Positions 36,251 to 47,700 of a stretch of 64,000 nt of DNA are shown here, one piece after another. The stretch is taken from positions 992,001 to 1,056,000 of the forward strand of contig MU008166.1 of assembly GCA_010909165.1 (NCBI GenBank), given 5' to 3'. Both the position numbers and the translations under genes were made by a program. The notes below the pieces were generated by a model. That model made no database searches. It worked only from the letters and a program-made list of their open reading frames with translations, and was not told the DNA's origin. Positions within the stretch are counted from its first letter, which is position 1; every line of letters starts with the position of its first letter. Origin of the DNA: Anthoceros angustus (taxonomy: Eukaryota; Streptophyta; Anthocerotopsida; Anthocerotales; Anthocerotaceae).

Positions 36251-39189
36251 GCAACCTATGAATGCGCAGACTACAATTCATGTCCAATTCACACGACACG
36301 CCTTGTAGGTGCGGGCATCACGCCGCAGAGCGTCACCTCCAAATCGAGAACCGGTCCTTCAACATTAGAGCACCTCGACGATGTGCCATGCACCTCGGGC
36401 GATGGAGTCGATGGGAGAGAATGGTTGTGGATTCACGCCATGTTCATCCCGGTGAGAGAGCGGCGGATGGGATGAATCATTGCATTGGCGGGATGTCCCG
36501 GCGAATAAACACTCCGACATTGAGCGCCGTCGGTGCGGTGGTGAGGTGGCGGCTATTGAAAGGAGGAGATGAGCAACGGCTAGCGGTGGCAGACCGGTCG
36601 CTCTGTCTACATGGCGTGAGTCATTGCACTTGCAAACATGTGTTGGGCTAAAACGGATGCCCCACCTCCTTCACAATTTTACATTCAAACCCGACGGAAG
36701 CGGTTGCATTGAAAGGAGCGGAAGATGCTCGGCAGCGCGCCCATCCTTGCCGAGCCACCTCCTTGATTTGCACCGTCCATAGCGAGGATAGTGTTGAGCT
36801 CATGCTCTCAAAGTCTCTATACAACTCCCATGTTGCGTGCGCCATTGCGGTGAAAGGCGGTGCACCCGGTGGCCGCAGTGTTCCATGCCGTCTCTTACGC
36901 CCCCAAGTCCATTCTTGAGGTGTGTAGCTTGACCATAGTGGCGCTTGGATGTGAAGCCCCCCCTGGCGGCGGTTGTTCTATCCAAACAATCGACTCAAGT
37001 TCTGCGAAATCCTCCACGGATCGTGGCCTGCAAAAGTGTAGCTCCGGTGCGACTTGCCTCTTCCTCCCATTGGGAAATTGCTGCGAGTTCGGCGGCCGTG
37101 GGGGACGGGCCGGCGCCCAAAGCGAATCCTCCCCGCTTCCCTCTCCCGTATCGGCATGGTCGGTGAAGGCGGGGAGTGTTGTGTCTGTTGCCTTCCCTTC
37201 CCTCTCAACCTCCCTTTCGCCTTCAACTTTCGAGGCTTGCGAAAGTCCCGCCCTTCCACCTCGATCCATCACGGTTTGGAGGCGGACACTTGTATAGTTT
37301 GTCGGTGCGGCCACTATCCGGAGGAGAACGCGCGATGGCAAAGGATCCCAAAGTTTGTGAATCCATATGGCATCCATCGGCTGCGGTGCACGATTGACAC
37401 GTCAAACATAAGTGGCGTGGGTGGCGGTGACATGTCATACGCTCCACGGTATGGATGGGCACCAACCCCTATCCATCCATTCCGCGAAGTGGACATGACA
37501 GTCATCGACTTTTATTGCGGTGTTGATGAGTAGTACCGCGTGGTACAAATGGAGGAATCACATTTCCCAACGCCGCCTTTAAGAATGGTGAAGTATACCC
37601 GAATGTGAGGTATAACTGGCCCCGAACACGATCGCCCAAGAGGCGGCAAAAGCCGGGGCGGCGGCCAAGCTTGCCTGTCCGCCGTGGCGTGGGCGGAGAG
37701 CAACCTCCGTCCATCGCCGCCGATGGCCATCGAGCGAGGCTGCAGCCCTCTTCCTCGATGGCCATCGTCGATTCGCGGCCGTGTGGCGGCAATATCCACA
37801 ATCCGCAATGTTGCAAGCAACATCGAAGGTGAGGAAATGAACGTTTGAGCAACATATAAAGAGAAATCCAAACATCCACGAGGTTCAAAGAAATGATCGC
37901 CCACAGTCACGGCTTGTGAAAGCGAGGTGCATACGATTTGTGCCCGACACCTTCCATGCCACATGAGGTTGGATACCATGCGCCACTCGTGACCATTGTG
38001 AGACTTCCACATTGCCACCCCAATGGCGGATTCCCAGTTGCATGCACACGAGACACGCCCACTAAGATGGGCGAGTGACGCCCCTCCGGTGCGCTTGGGG
38101 TCCTTGATGGCCATCGGCGATGGGGGCGGTGTGCCGGGAGATGGAGAGAACAACAAACCAATGGTGGTTCTCGGTTCCAGTCCGCACCGAGGGCGCCCTC
38201 CAACGCGAAGTTGGTTTCCTACACATGCCCATGGCAATTGCAGACGGATGAAGAGAGGAGGAGAGGGCAAGGGTTGGGAGTGGTGCGGCCTCCTCGACTA
38301 TTCCACAAGGGCGACCGCATCTGCTTGGAGGAGCAACAGATCGCCACAACCATGAAGCGGAGGCCCAGGCAAGGTCATTTAAACCGTGCATGCAGATGAG
38401 GGCCGCCGTGGGCAACCACTTGTGCGTCATGGCGAATGGAGGAAGCAGTCGAGGAATCTTTCATGTCGGTTCTGTAAAGCGAGCATGGCGAGCTTTCCGC
38501 TATCGATTTCCATGAATGACCACTATTGCAAGTTGCAATGAGGATGGCGGTCGGTTAGTGCGGGCATAGAGTGGCGCGGATTCCAATGCCGTGCTCTCTG
38601 CGTGATATGAAAAAAAAGGCCACAAACGTCCGTCTTCCGATGGCGTGAGGGTTGTCGTCATTGCGATTTTCACAATTTCAGCCATGTGTCATCCTCCACC
38701 ATGTCTCCTAGTTGATGGTCGGCGAGCGGCGCGACAGACATTATTCTCCGGCACGCTGATGATGGCGATCACGAGGATCTTATTCAGATATCTGTGGTTC
38801 AGCATCTCTTAGGCTGGTCAAAGAGGAGCGAGCTCGACTGCCATGCCATGCGGAAATGATGATCACGATCTTCCTTACATCACGGGGACATGGCCTGCCA
38901 AATGCTACCGTCACCATCACTTATTGGCAATGGCGCACACAGTGTGGACATTAGCGGTATCTTCACTTTGATGAAGGCAACCAAGTCAAGTGGGTTTTGT
39001 AGGATACATCATAGGGTTCGACCTACCACTTGTCCTTTTGTCATGGCATATGTATGCGGGCCATGTACTTGCAAGGATCATAATAGGCAGATGGGCGATG
39101 TTTATTGCCATTGTGGTTATAATGTCCGCCCGCAAAGGAAAGGCGGGGCCGAATGTAGGTGGCACTGGATGATCTCGCCCACTCTTTCC
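36251..39189. other. CACTA interior, no recognised gene
   Basis: Moderately GC-rich sequence with overlapping open frames on both strands, the longest on the minus strand at 37512-38270 (252 codons). Amino-acid composition is Pro/Arg/Ser-rich and no motif is recognised, so I call no gene. GC-palindromic blocks sit near 37105 and 37660. Confidence 0.4.
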
Positions 39190-40450
39190 CTCCTCCACCC
39201 GTCACCACAAGGTTGACGGGAGTGAAATAACTACTTGGACCATGGTCATTCCGATTGCATTGCGAACAATGGTCCTTGGTCATTGAAAAGTATTCAACTG
39301 ATCGCCCACATATGCATTAACCATCCTTGGACCATGGTCATTTCGATTGCATTGCGAACAATGGTCCTTGGCTTGAAAAGTATTCAACTGATCGCCCACA
39401 TATGCATTAACCATCCTTGGACCATGGTCATTTGGATTGCATTGCGAACAATGGTCCTTGGATCGAAAAGATGCTCAACAACATTCGAACACATATGCAT
39501 TAATCCTTGGACCATGGTCATTCGATTGCATTGAACAATGGTCCTTGGTCTCGAAAAGTACTCAAGCTTGATCATATGCATTAAGCGTCCTTGGACCATG
39601 GGCATTGCATTGCGAACAATGGTCCTTGGATCTCGAATAAGTAGTCAAGTTCCACCACATGTATATATCCTTGGAACATGGTCATTATGCATTGCGAACA
39701 ATGCTCCTTGGATCTCGAATAAGTAGTCAACACTTTGACCACATGTCAGAACCATCCTTGGACCATGGTCTTTTCAACTCACAAACCAACAACATCCATG
39801 GCCCATGGGCATCCGCTTTAAGTTGCCAAATTCGTCCTTGGGTCACGAATTATCATTACAAATCGCCTATATATGTATGGGGACATGCATTAACATCCTT
39901 GGACCATGGTCATTCGATTGCATTAACCATCCTTGGAACATGGTCATTATGCATTAACATCCTTGGACCATGGTCCAACTCAAACCAACACATCCATGGC
40001 CCATGGGCATCCGCAAGTTGCCAAATTCGTCCTTGGGTCACGAATTATCGTACAAATCGCCTATATATGCAGTATGGGGACATGCCAACGACGGCTGCGG
40101 GAAGCGACGTGCTGGTGCGAGCCATGTGGCACGGCAACACCATTCACCCATGCATTCATCATGGCGTCCTTGGTCACGAGAAGGCGTTCAAATCTGCCGC
40201 TATATATGAAGCATGGGGACATGGACATGGAGCAGTGATGTGCACACGGCTGCGTCTTTGAGCATCGCATGGCACTTGACATAGGTAAAAACCACGATTC
40301 GGACGTGATGTTCGTCATTGGCATTGCATGTTGAGCGGGCCATGGCGCATGAATGACCATACAACATCCTTGGCACATGGGCATCCGAGCTTTGTTACCA
40401 ATTGTCCTTGGGTCACAGTATTGCATGCGGGCTATATATGTGAAGCATGG
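39190..40450. repeat. Degenerate satellite array with NcoI-type palindromes
   Basis: About ten or more irregular units, mostly 80-100 bp, each opening with CCTTGGACCATGGTCATT and usually containing GCATTGCGAACAATGGTCCT and CACATATGCATTAA. Unit starts lie near 39233, 39326, 39411, 39505, 39588, 39668, 39752, 39896 and 39958. A second flavour from about 39780 has CCATGGCCCATGGGCATCCG, TCGTCCTTGGGTCACGA and TATATATG with CATGGGGACATG, and scattered copies continue to 40450. The core ACCATGGT is palindromic. The array lies wholly inside the CACTA element. Open frames across it reflect the repeats. Confidence 0.85.
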
Positions 40451-43383
40451 GGACATGGGAGCTTCGTTCAAAGAGGTGACGGTGTCCGCCAAAAGGCGGC
40501 ATGGGGCATGCCATGGCGGACACATGGGTATTCGGGAGAACCGATGGAGGTGCGTGGCGAAACATGGCATCTTGTGGCAGGCAGTGGCATGTCCTTTCGT
40601 TCGCCCCTCCCTCCCTCCGTCACCACAAGGTTACCACCTTTAAAACCCATATCGTCGCTTGCGATTGCACTCGCTTGTCGCGGTTAGGTGCATCTGGCGT
40701 CGCGATTGGCGTGGTTCGGCTATGGTTTGGGACGTGGACTTGAAGATTTGGTGAGGGCGTTTTGCCTACAACCCGCTACCATAACCCGTGACTTGGATGG
40801 CGATGCGAAAGTGGTTGAGCGGAGAGGACGGAGGGCCCCCTATCTGCGCCCGATGGAGAGGCGGTGAAGGTTTGGAAAATGGAAGGGCGCCGGCGCCGTT
40901 TCGCATGGTCAAGTGGAATTGGACAACGGCCTCGGGGCGGGTGCCAAAGCCGAGGCAAGGCAAGCGATGTGGGCGTGTCGCCGCCTCTGCGAGCGGGAGT
41001 GGATGCCGGGAGGGTCCTTCCGTGGAGCCGAATGGAGGCATGGAGGGGCTTGCGGGAGGAGGCGCAACAGTGGAAGGTGTTGCCGATGAGGAGGCGGCGG
41101 CAACAAATCCTCCTCATTCCACGTCTTGTCTCCAAGAGGTGGGCGCTAACGGTGGAGCTTGTGGGTGCGAGGGGCGACACACCGAGCGGACTTTGAAAGG
41201 GCCCTCCACGCCGTTGAAGAGTACGAAATTGCAGGTGCGGAGGCCGGGTGGGCATGTGGAGGCGGAGAGGTCTTGCGAGGGGCGCACCTCTGGATGGCGG
41301 GAGGGATCGGGCTCTTCTAGAAGAGCTTATTTTTGGTGACCATGGAGACTCAAGGAGGCGGGCGGGAGGTCTTTCAAGGGCGCAAAGTGCGGCCTTTGGA
41401 GTTGATATTGCCAGGCGGCGGGGAGGAGGAGGCCACGAAACACCGCACATGGGTCGAGAGAGGCCTGAGGCGGGCGAGGACACCGGCTCGGAGGATGGTG
41501 GCGGGAGGAGGCGTGGGAGTGGAAAATGGTGGTGAAGAGGTGGGCGAGGACCTACCGACAACATTGGCAGGGAGATAGGGAGGCGAGAAAAGTTGGCGGT
41601 AAGCCACTTGGCGACATCATTGCCGTGTTGTGCTGCATGGTCGTGGGGGTTTACATGGCGTGAGCACTGTGTGATGGAGGGTGGGTGGAGAATGAAGATG
41701 AGGAGGAAGAGCCCATGGACGAGGAGGGGCGTCGGAAGGCCTTCCAGCGTGTTGGAGCTAGTGTGCGAAGATGCGATTGATGGTACCATGGTCCGACCAC
41801 GGCGAGACTTTGAGGGAGTTGGTGAGGAAGGTAGAGTACAGGTTCCCTAGTGTAGATCGCGAGGATATCGTGTCCGGGTTTGCGAGGGGCTTGGACAAGA
41901 AACCACAACGTTGGCAAGAAGGTGCGACAGTGCGGTTATTTGGAGGAGAAGGGAAAAGATGCGAAATGGCACCCTCCGACGTCGGCACCAAGGCGTGGAG
42001 ACGGCCGGTGGAGCAAGCGGTGGTGCGTTGCACAAGCACGGTGGTGTGTGGCCAACCCCACAACAAGCGCAACCCATTTCGACTTGCAAAGCACGAGCAT
42101 GGGACCAATCCATTTGGTCCCATGGGAGCAACAAAGAGTTCGAGAGAAGGTATGTTCAGCGGTGGGGAAGGGCGCCTTGACAAGAGTTGAAATGGGCTGC
42201 GAAACATGGATTGGAGCATGCGGGACTCTTGGAGTGGTATGGCGATAGATCGGGGCCTTGGTTGAATAGCTAGGCGTGGTCAAAAAGTGCGCATGTAGGA
42301 CATGAAGGCTGTGAGCGATGGCGTGTGTGCATGGCTGCAGTCGGAAGGGAAGGAAAATAATGTGCGGTGAAGGGCACGAAAAGATGGAAGGAACCATAGC
42401 ATGTCCCGAGGGGAAGGGAAGGGAAGGTGGAGCAGGAGGGCATCACACTCGGGTGATGTCGGAGGCGGTGGGGATGGTGTGGAAGGTGGGCGTGAGTGTG
42501 TTGCCACCCACAAGGCGAATCACAAGATCATCTCCAAAAGTGTGAGTTTGGTGGCAATGGCGGCGGGGATGAATTGAATGCGAGATCATTTTGCCTAGTG
42601 TAACTTCGCACGGTGAATATGCAGCCTATGGGGCCGAGTGCAAGGCACGAGCGTGGAGGTTAGTGGCTCGAATGCCGGCTCAAAGGGTCGACATGAGCGG
42701 GAGAAAGCAGGCGGGAGGTGCTAGGCCAAAAGGTCGAGCAAAAGGCAGCGGCTGAAGATGCAGGAGTCGGACTCGGATGGCCGAAGACATGGTGCTTCCC
42801 CTTGTGGTATGTGCAAGTCCATGTCGGCAATAAGCTGGATTGATTTGTCTTGTGGGCGCTCGTGGATTTTGATGCGGTTCCTTTCTTGCGGTTGTGCAAA
42901 GCGGGGAGCAAGCGGCAAATGAAACACGCACGAGCAAGCGCATGCGAGGACATTCACATCGCCGCCGCGCGTAGCGTGGTGGTGGAGGGAGTGCTTGCGA
43001 TGTGACAACACTGCGCTTGATTGGTAGTGCGTCGAGGGCGGGTCTGATCGATCCGCGAGCATGAAGGGAGATCGGCCTCATAGCCGCCACACATGTGGGC
43101 GGGCATTCCATAGTTACGTAGCGTTTACATTGTCCTTGATATGTTTTAGCCTTGTGGAATGAACCCGAAAACTATGGCATATGTCTTGCCGCATGTTCGT
43201 ATTTGAGCGGAAGTCTAGATAGGGAAAAGCACAAATGGGGCGTTTGAAGAAAGCGTAATGCGCATGTATCGCATTTGGTGGTAAATGTGATGAGGTATTT
43301 ATTAATCTATGAGGTGTATACTTATAACTATGGCATGGTTAGATATCTATGAATTTGTACCTATACATAAAGAGTATGTATTC
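40451..43383. other. CACTA interior, purine-rich, no secure gene
   Basis: Strongly purine-rich on the plus strand from 40776 to about 42600. The long minus-strand frame at 40776-41789 (337 codons) is Pro/Arg/Ser-rich and looks like a compositional shadow. On the plus strand 41771-42190 reads PWSDHGETLRELVRKVEYRF, then DREDIVSGFARGLDK, which looks more protein-like, but I cannot assign it. A GC-palindromic block lies at 40885. Confidence 0.35.
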
Positions 43384-43404
43384 ATATATATATATATATA
43401 TATA
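43384..43404. repeat. AT microsatellite
   Basis: About ten AT dinucleotides in a row in an AT-rich part of the right CACTA subterminal region. Confidence 0.9.
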
Positions 43405-43729
43405 CGTGTTGATCATGTATGTAGGATTATACGAATACATCGGCCCAACCGTATATATAAATGGACATATAAATAATGTAGAATCCTACTATACATAATT
43501 AGGCGATATGAGGGTTTGTTTGTGTATATGGGGCTTGAAAAGAAAACCAGTGTGGACATAGGGTGCATTGAAGAGGGAAGATGGAAAGAGAATGATACCT
43601 ACGAGGAGATAGAGTTCTGGTAATGTAGGAAAAGCAAGAAGGAAGAATAAAATCTGGTGGGAGAGGGAGCTCATTGTCACAATCATATGGCAACACAAGA
43701 GGGAAACAATAAAGAAATGGGTGTCATCC

Positions 43730-44212
43730 GGAGCATTAACTAGGAGTGTGAGGTGAAAGGTGAGACCAAGAGCATGTTGTTAAGATGGTAAGAGAAAGTG
43801 GAAAACAAAATCACAAACTTAACACCAAACCAACAAACTTGATGACAAGCTCTTAATGGCGAGGTGTAAGGTCAAGAGACCACTTGCATGTTGTTAAGAT
43901 GGTGAGAGAAGGTGGAGGGAAAATCACAAACTTAACACCAAGCCACCTAACTTTTGGGTGTACCACATGGAAAGTGTTACATGAAATTGTAACAAAGGAC
44001 TATAACATAAGCAAGTTTTCATTCTATATGTTTGAAATCATAAACAAGGCTAGCGAGAGGGAGGTTGTACTTAGGAGGGTGAGGTGATGAGAGAGAGAGC
44101 CAGGTTCATGTTAAGATGGTGACAGCATGAGAAGGGAATAGTGTCAATCTTAATACCAAGCCTAAATAGCATGTTGCAATTTGGAAGTGTTACATGAAAT
44201 TGCAATAACGAC
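43730..44212. repeat. CACTA right subterminal repeats
   Basis: Three diverged units of ~130 bp share ATGTTGTTAAGATGGT, GAGAAGGTGGA and ATCACAAACTTAACACCAA. Nearer the end, AAGTGTTACATGAAATTG recurs at about 43972 and 44187. These mirror the TGTAACACTT motifs at the left end. Confidence 0.8.
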
Positions 44213-44241
44213 TGTAACATAGGCTGCCTTTTCTAGTAGGG
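44213..44241 (-). repeat. CACTA right terminal inverted repeat
   Basis: 29 bp ending CCTTTTCTAGTAGGG, followed by TCC. Perfect inverted match to 29026-29054. Confidence 0.9.
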
Positions 44242-44785
44242 TCCCTCCCCTCCCTATCTCTGTGAAAGAGGCCGTGGCCGGCGCATGTCGATAGCGGAGG
44301 GTGCCTAATGTCGCCGGCCCGAGCCGGAGGAGGAACTCCATAAGTACTGACCCCGGGTCCCCCCTACGCCGAAAGACAGCCCTCATGTGAAGTATATGTG
44401 TAATAGTAAATGACAGTGACATGACTAGAGTGCTTTCAAGAAAGTTTTGGCTCCATGAAGTTGTTGTTTGTAGCGGTGAAATATCGGGGCGCGTTGGGGC
44501 GCAGTGTCTTGCGAGAGCAGACGAAGATGGCCAAACACGGGAGCAAAAGTTCTGAGAGATCCTCATAAGTACATATTCATCTATAGATGGAATGGACGGA
44601 AAAAGGTACCACACTTTTGAGGTGGCCAAGAAGCACTTGAATGAGGAGTCCGTATCTACATCACGTAGTTGGGTGTATGATTCACAACTACACGTATAAA
44701 GCGAGGCCTTCTTGCATTCGCAAATTTGAGCGCCAATTTTGACTATCAACATTATAATGGATGTGATACACAACTACGAAGGAGT

Positions 44786-45595
44786 ATTAGAAGGTTTTAT
44801 ACTTGCAATTGGACAACACTTGTCGGAGAACAAGAATCAACTTCTTTTGCATGTCCCGAACATGTTAGTGGATATGGGACATTTGAGAAAGTAAAGGTGG
44901 GGTTTCTTCTCGTTGGACATACTCATGATCAAATTGACCAAATGTTTTCATGTTTTCAAAGAGCTTGAAACACGAAGCTCATACTCTCCCGCATTGGCGG
45001 CAATTTTGAAAGAGGCGTACACTCCAACACGGATGTGAAGGTATTAACGGAGGTTCGGACTTCCGCTCCTATGTTTGGCCGTTCGACAAGGGGATGGACG
45101 CCACACATGAGTCAAGGTGCGTAAATTGAACAACCTATCATTCCAAAGCATTCAAAATTACAAGAGAAGAAAACTCGACCGTGGCCTTGTGATATTAGAA
45201 GGTTTTATACTTACAATTGGACAACACTTGTCGGAGAACAAGAATCAACTTCTTTTGCATATCCGAACATGTTAGTGGATATGGGAACTTTTGAGAAAGT
45301 AAAGGTGGGGTTTCCTTCTCGTTGGACATACTCATGATCAAATTGACCAAATGTTTTCATGTTTTCAAGAGCTTGAAACACGAAGCTCATACTCTCCGCA
45401 TTGGCGGCAATTTTGAAAAGGCACTCCAACACGGATGTGAAGGTATTAACGGAGGTTCGGACTTCCTCCTATGTTTGGCCGTTCGACAAGGGGATGGGCG
45501 TAAGCATGGTGCTCTGATGCGAGTGAACAACCTATCATTCCAGCACCAGTTCAAAATTACAAGAGAAGAAAAACCTGACCGTGGCCTTGTGACAG
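44786..45595 (+). repeat. ~400 bp tandem duplication within DUF7869 copy 2
   Basis: The stretch from GAAGGTTTTATACTTGCAATTGG to GAAAACTCGACCGTGGCCTTGTGA is repeated immediately from 45194 with a few indels. Both units carry the RENKN and VGHTHDQIDQ codons, so the signature block is present twice. Confidence 0.85.
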
Positions 45596-45999
45596 TCATT
45601 AGAAGCAAACAATATTCGACATCACCACAATGGGAAACGGAAGCCGGTTTGGATTTTTTGAAGTTTGTCCCATCCAGCGACGTAACCGCGCACGGCTGAC
45701 ATCCCTTCGTGCCTGTGATAAGAAAGGCACGTCGTCAGGGTTATCCCCAACCGAAGGTGTGGCTCACTTGAAGGAGGGCCTCTCGGCGCTTAGACCATAT
45801 GTCATTGCAGAGGAATATAAATGGTGGGAAGAATTTTGGGTGGACCAAGAGGAGATCGCTGTTATTGTGGAGAATAATATAGGGCTCGCACTCCAAGACG
45901 CAAGTGGTTTTCGCGATCAAGTTGAAGAAAGCCGGTTCTTCACGTGCACGATGAGGCGTTGCTAGAGGAGGCTTTACTCGGGGACCTTCCCCAACGGAT

Positions 46000-46341
46000 A
46001 TGTACCTTGGTGCATATCAAACCGTTGTTAGACAAGAACAAGAAACTGCCCGGTTGAATGGTGACATTGCGGAAATAAGGAAAGACATGTTTATTGCAGT
46101 CCCCTGCACCACTGACAGACAGAACAGGCCGTTTTGGATTGGCAGGGTCATTGATGTTCACTTAGATGCACCAGATCCTCACTTTGTCGTTCATTGGTAC
46201 ATGACTGAGCACACAGATGCGTATGAAGGAAGGTATGTTGAAGAATTTATAATCCGACATGAAGGGAACCAGGCTGTGACCAAACCAGGGAAAAAAGGAG
46301 GAAAGCTAATTTGCACAAAAACGTACAAAAGGTTTTTGTGA
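46000..46341 (+). CDS. C-terminal domain of DUF7869 copy 2 (open frame)
   Basis: A clean 113-codon frame, clearly protein-like: ETARLNGDIAEIRKDMF, then RQNRPFWIGRVIDVHLD, PHFVVHWYMTEHTDAYEGRY and VEEFIIRHEGNQAV. A diverged counterpart ends copy 1 (about 24450-24735). The 'PFWIGRV...VHWY' pattern is like a small beta-rich BAH or Tudor-like reader module, but this is only a resemblance. The Met at 46000 is just the first in frame; in an intact element this would be the C terminus of a longer protein. Confidence 0.45.
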   Translation: MYLGAYQTVVRQEQETARLNGDIAEIRKDMFIAVPCTTDRQNRPFWIGRVIDVHLDAPDPHFVVHWYMTEHTDAYEGRYVEEFIIRHEGNQAVTKPGKKGGKLICTKTYKRFL

Positions 46342-46520
46342 ACAAAACGGTGATCATATATTATGGTTTCAACTTGAATGCTCGCAAACATTTATATGCT
46401 GTGGACAAGAAGGCGATAAAACAAAATTAAATGAATTGCGCTTTACATGTACTAGCCAAAGTGGCCCGGAAGATAGTGAAGATAGTGGTGGTGATGCGAG
46501 CCTTGCGATGATTGGAATTA

Positions 46521-47521
46521 AGACGATCATGAACATGTGTGCCAGGGTCTTTTGTCTTATTTAGACACAAATTTTCTTCCCTTCATCTCCATAAGTTCCA
46601 ATAGATTCTGCAAATACTGTTATTGTCTGTGCATGGCTATTTTTCCCAGCCCGCACTTACCCAGAAAACCGGTGTATTCCGCCAAGTGTAGCCATTATTA
46701 TTCAGTTACAAAGAGCAGCGTGGAAACCAGCCTTCGGCCGCAGACCCTGAATTCCATATGAGGAGACATCGACGGAAGATGGTGTTAATCTGCAACACGC
46801 ATTGCAGACGAAGCGTTAACCAAACCACAATATTGTTTGTATTTCTAAGGGCTAGTCCTAAGTGACCTGTCTCAGTGCATGACTTCTCTGCATGTTACGG
46901 TTCACCCCAACACGCGGGGAACATTATTTCTCTTCCACGTGTACAATGGGGGCGACAAGTCACCAGCGTCAATGGGTGTCCATGGACGAGGAGTGAAGAG
47001 GGCGCCGGTCGGCCGGCGCCCGCTTTACACACCAGCATGATAATTGTGTTTTCCAGAAAACAAGGGGCCCACATTGACCCTGGACCATTGTACTTATGGC
47101 AGGCGAGAGGTTCACTTGATAAAAAAGGACCCGCGCACCATGTTTTTCGCTTGCTGTTTTACCGCCTTTATCATCACCGCATAAACGACGTCCAGGGTCC
47201 GAATTGGATCCAAATGGATGTATGAGGGGTTATCAAAACCCTTTGCCTGGAGCTCCTTGATCGACACACGAAATTTGCGTCTACGGCAAATGGACACCCT
47301 ATTTTTTGAGGCTTTTTTGGACCACAAGATTGAAAACCCTAAATGCAGACCCATTGGAAACCCTCATTGCCGAATAAAAGGCAGAAAACCCCCATGGTGC
47401 ATATTAACCTCCTTACGGGATTACCATGTTAGAAGCTGGCCCTGCCTTCCTCTCGTCCATCATCCTAGCCTCAGGGCTGGAATCTTCCCGGTCTCCCACC
47501 AATTTACCGGGGGTAGCAACC
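46521..47521. other. No recognised gene; one GC-palindromic block
   Basis: Flank between DUF7869 copy 2 and the LTR element. GGGCGCCGGTCGGCCGGCGC lies at about 47000-47020. Short open frames have no known motif. Confidence 0.45.
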
Positions 47522-47688
47522 TGTTGGATATATAAAGCCAACCTTAGTTAAGCGTAGTTAATTAAGGGTTAGGCGAAACGTTGTGTAGGCTAATCTATAA
47601 AAGGATTCCCAAAGAACAATTTTAAAAACCTCATTTTTTAATAGAAGAGTTTGCATAAGTGTTTTTGACGCTGATCACAAAACAAACA
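47522..47688 (+). repeat. 5' LTR of a retroelement (167 bp)
   Basis: Begins TGTTGGATATATAAAG and ends AAACAAACA, i.e. TG...CA. It contains a TATATAAAG promoter-like box at the start and ends exactly at a primer-binding site. No matching 3' LTR lies in the window, so the element is truncated or disrupted. Confidence 0.8.
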
Positions 47689-47700
47689 TGGTATCAGAGC
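47689..47700 (+). promoter_or_regulatory. Primer-binding site for tRNA-iMet
   Basis: TGGTATCAGAGC directly after the LTR, complementary to the 3' end of plant initiator tRNA-Met, the standard primer of Copia and many Gypsy elements. Confidence 0.9.

Larger units (their letters stand above)
29023..44244 (-). mobile_element. CACTA (EnSpm/CMC) DNA transposon, 15.2 kb, complete ends
   Basis: Both ends are visible. The left end at 29026 begins CCCTACTAGAAAAGG; the right end at 44241 is its exact reverse complement. The terminal inverted repeats are identical for 29 bp (29026-29054 and 44213-44241). TCC directly abuts both ends (29023-29025 and 44242-44244), giving the 3 bp target duplication typical of CACTA elements. 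Plant CACTA ends usually begin CACTACTAGAAAA or CACTACAAGAAAA; here the first five bases are CCCTA. Subterminal regions on both sides are dense in TGTAACACTT motifs. Inside, a TNPD-like transposase lies on the minus strand at about 33690-36250, with frame breaks. Much of the rest is low-coding or repetitive. Identical inverted repeats suggest recent mobility, but the visible transposase looks broken, so movement may have depended on another copy. Confidence 0.85.
44380..46520 (+). pseudogene. DUF7869-type element, copy 2 (internally duplicated)
   Basis: Plus-strand remnant of the same family as 22168-24900, starting just right of the CACTA element. It carries DNTCRENKN-like sequence (about 44805-44840), MLVDMGHLRK/FEKVKVGF and LLVGHTHDQIDQMFSCFQ (about 44905-44962), which is the signature block. 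A ~400 bp segment containing that block is duplicated in tandem (about 44786-45193 and 45194-45595). After it, DNA still aligns with copy 1 through to AAACATTTATATGCTGTGGAC near 46385. The C-terminal part is the best preserved (separate entry). Stops and frame changes in the core make it non-functional as a whole. Confidence 0.65.

Noticed and set aside
39190-40450. Regular short repeats considered as a CRISPR-like array
   Set aside because: Units are irregular, the intervening sequence is itself repeated rather than unique, and the setting is a plant transposon.
40776-41789. 337-codon minus-strand ORF in the CACTA element
   Set aside because: Pro, Arg, Ser and Leu bias from the purine-rich opposite strand; no motif.
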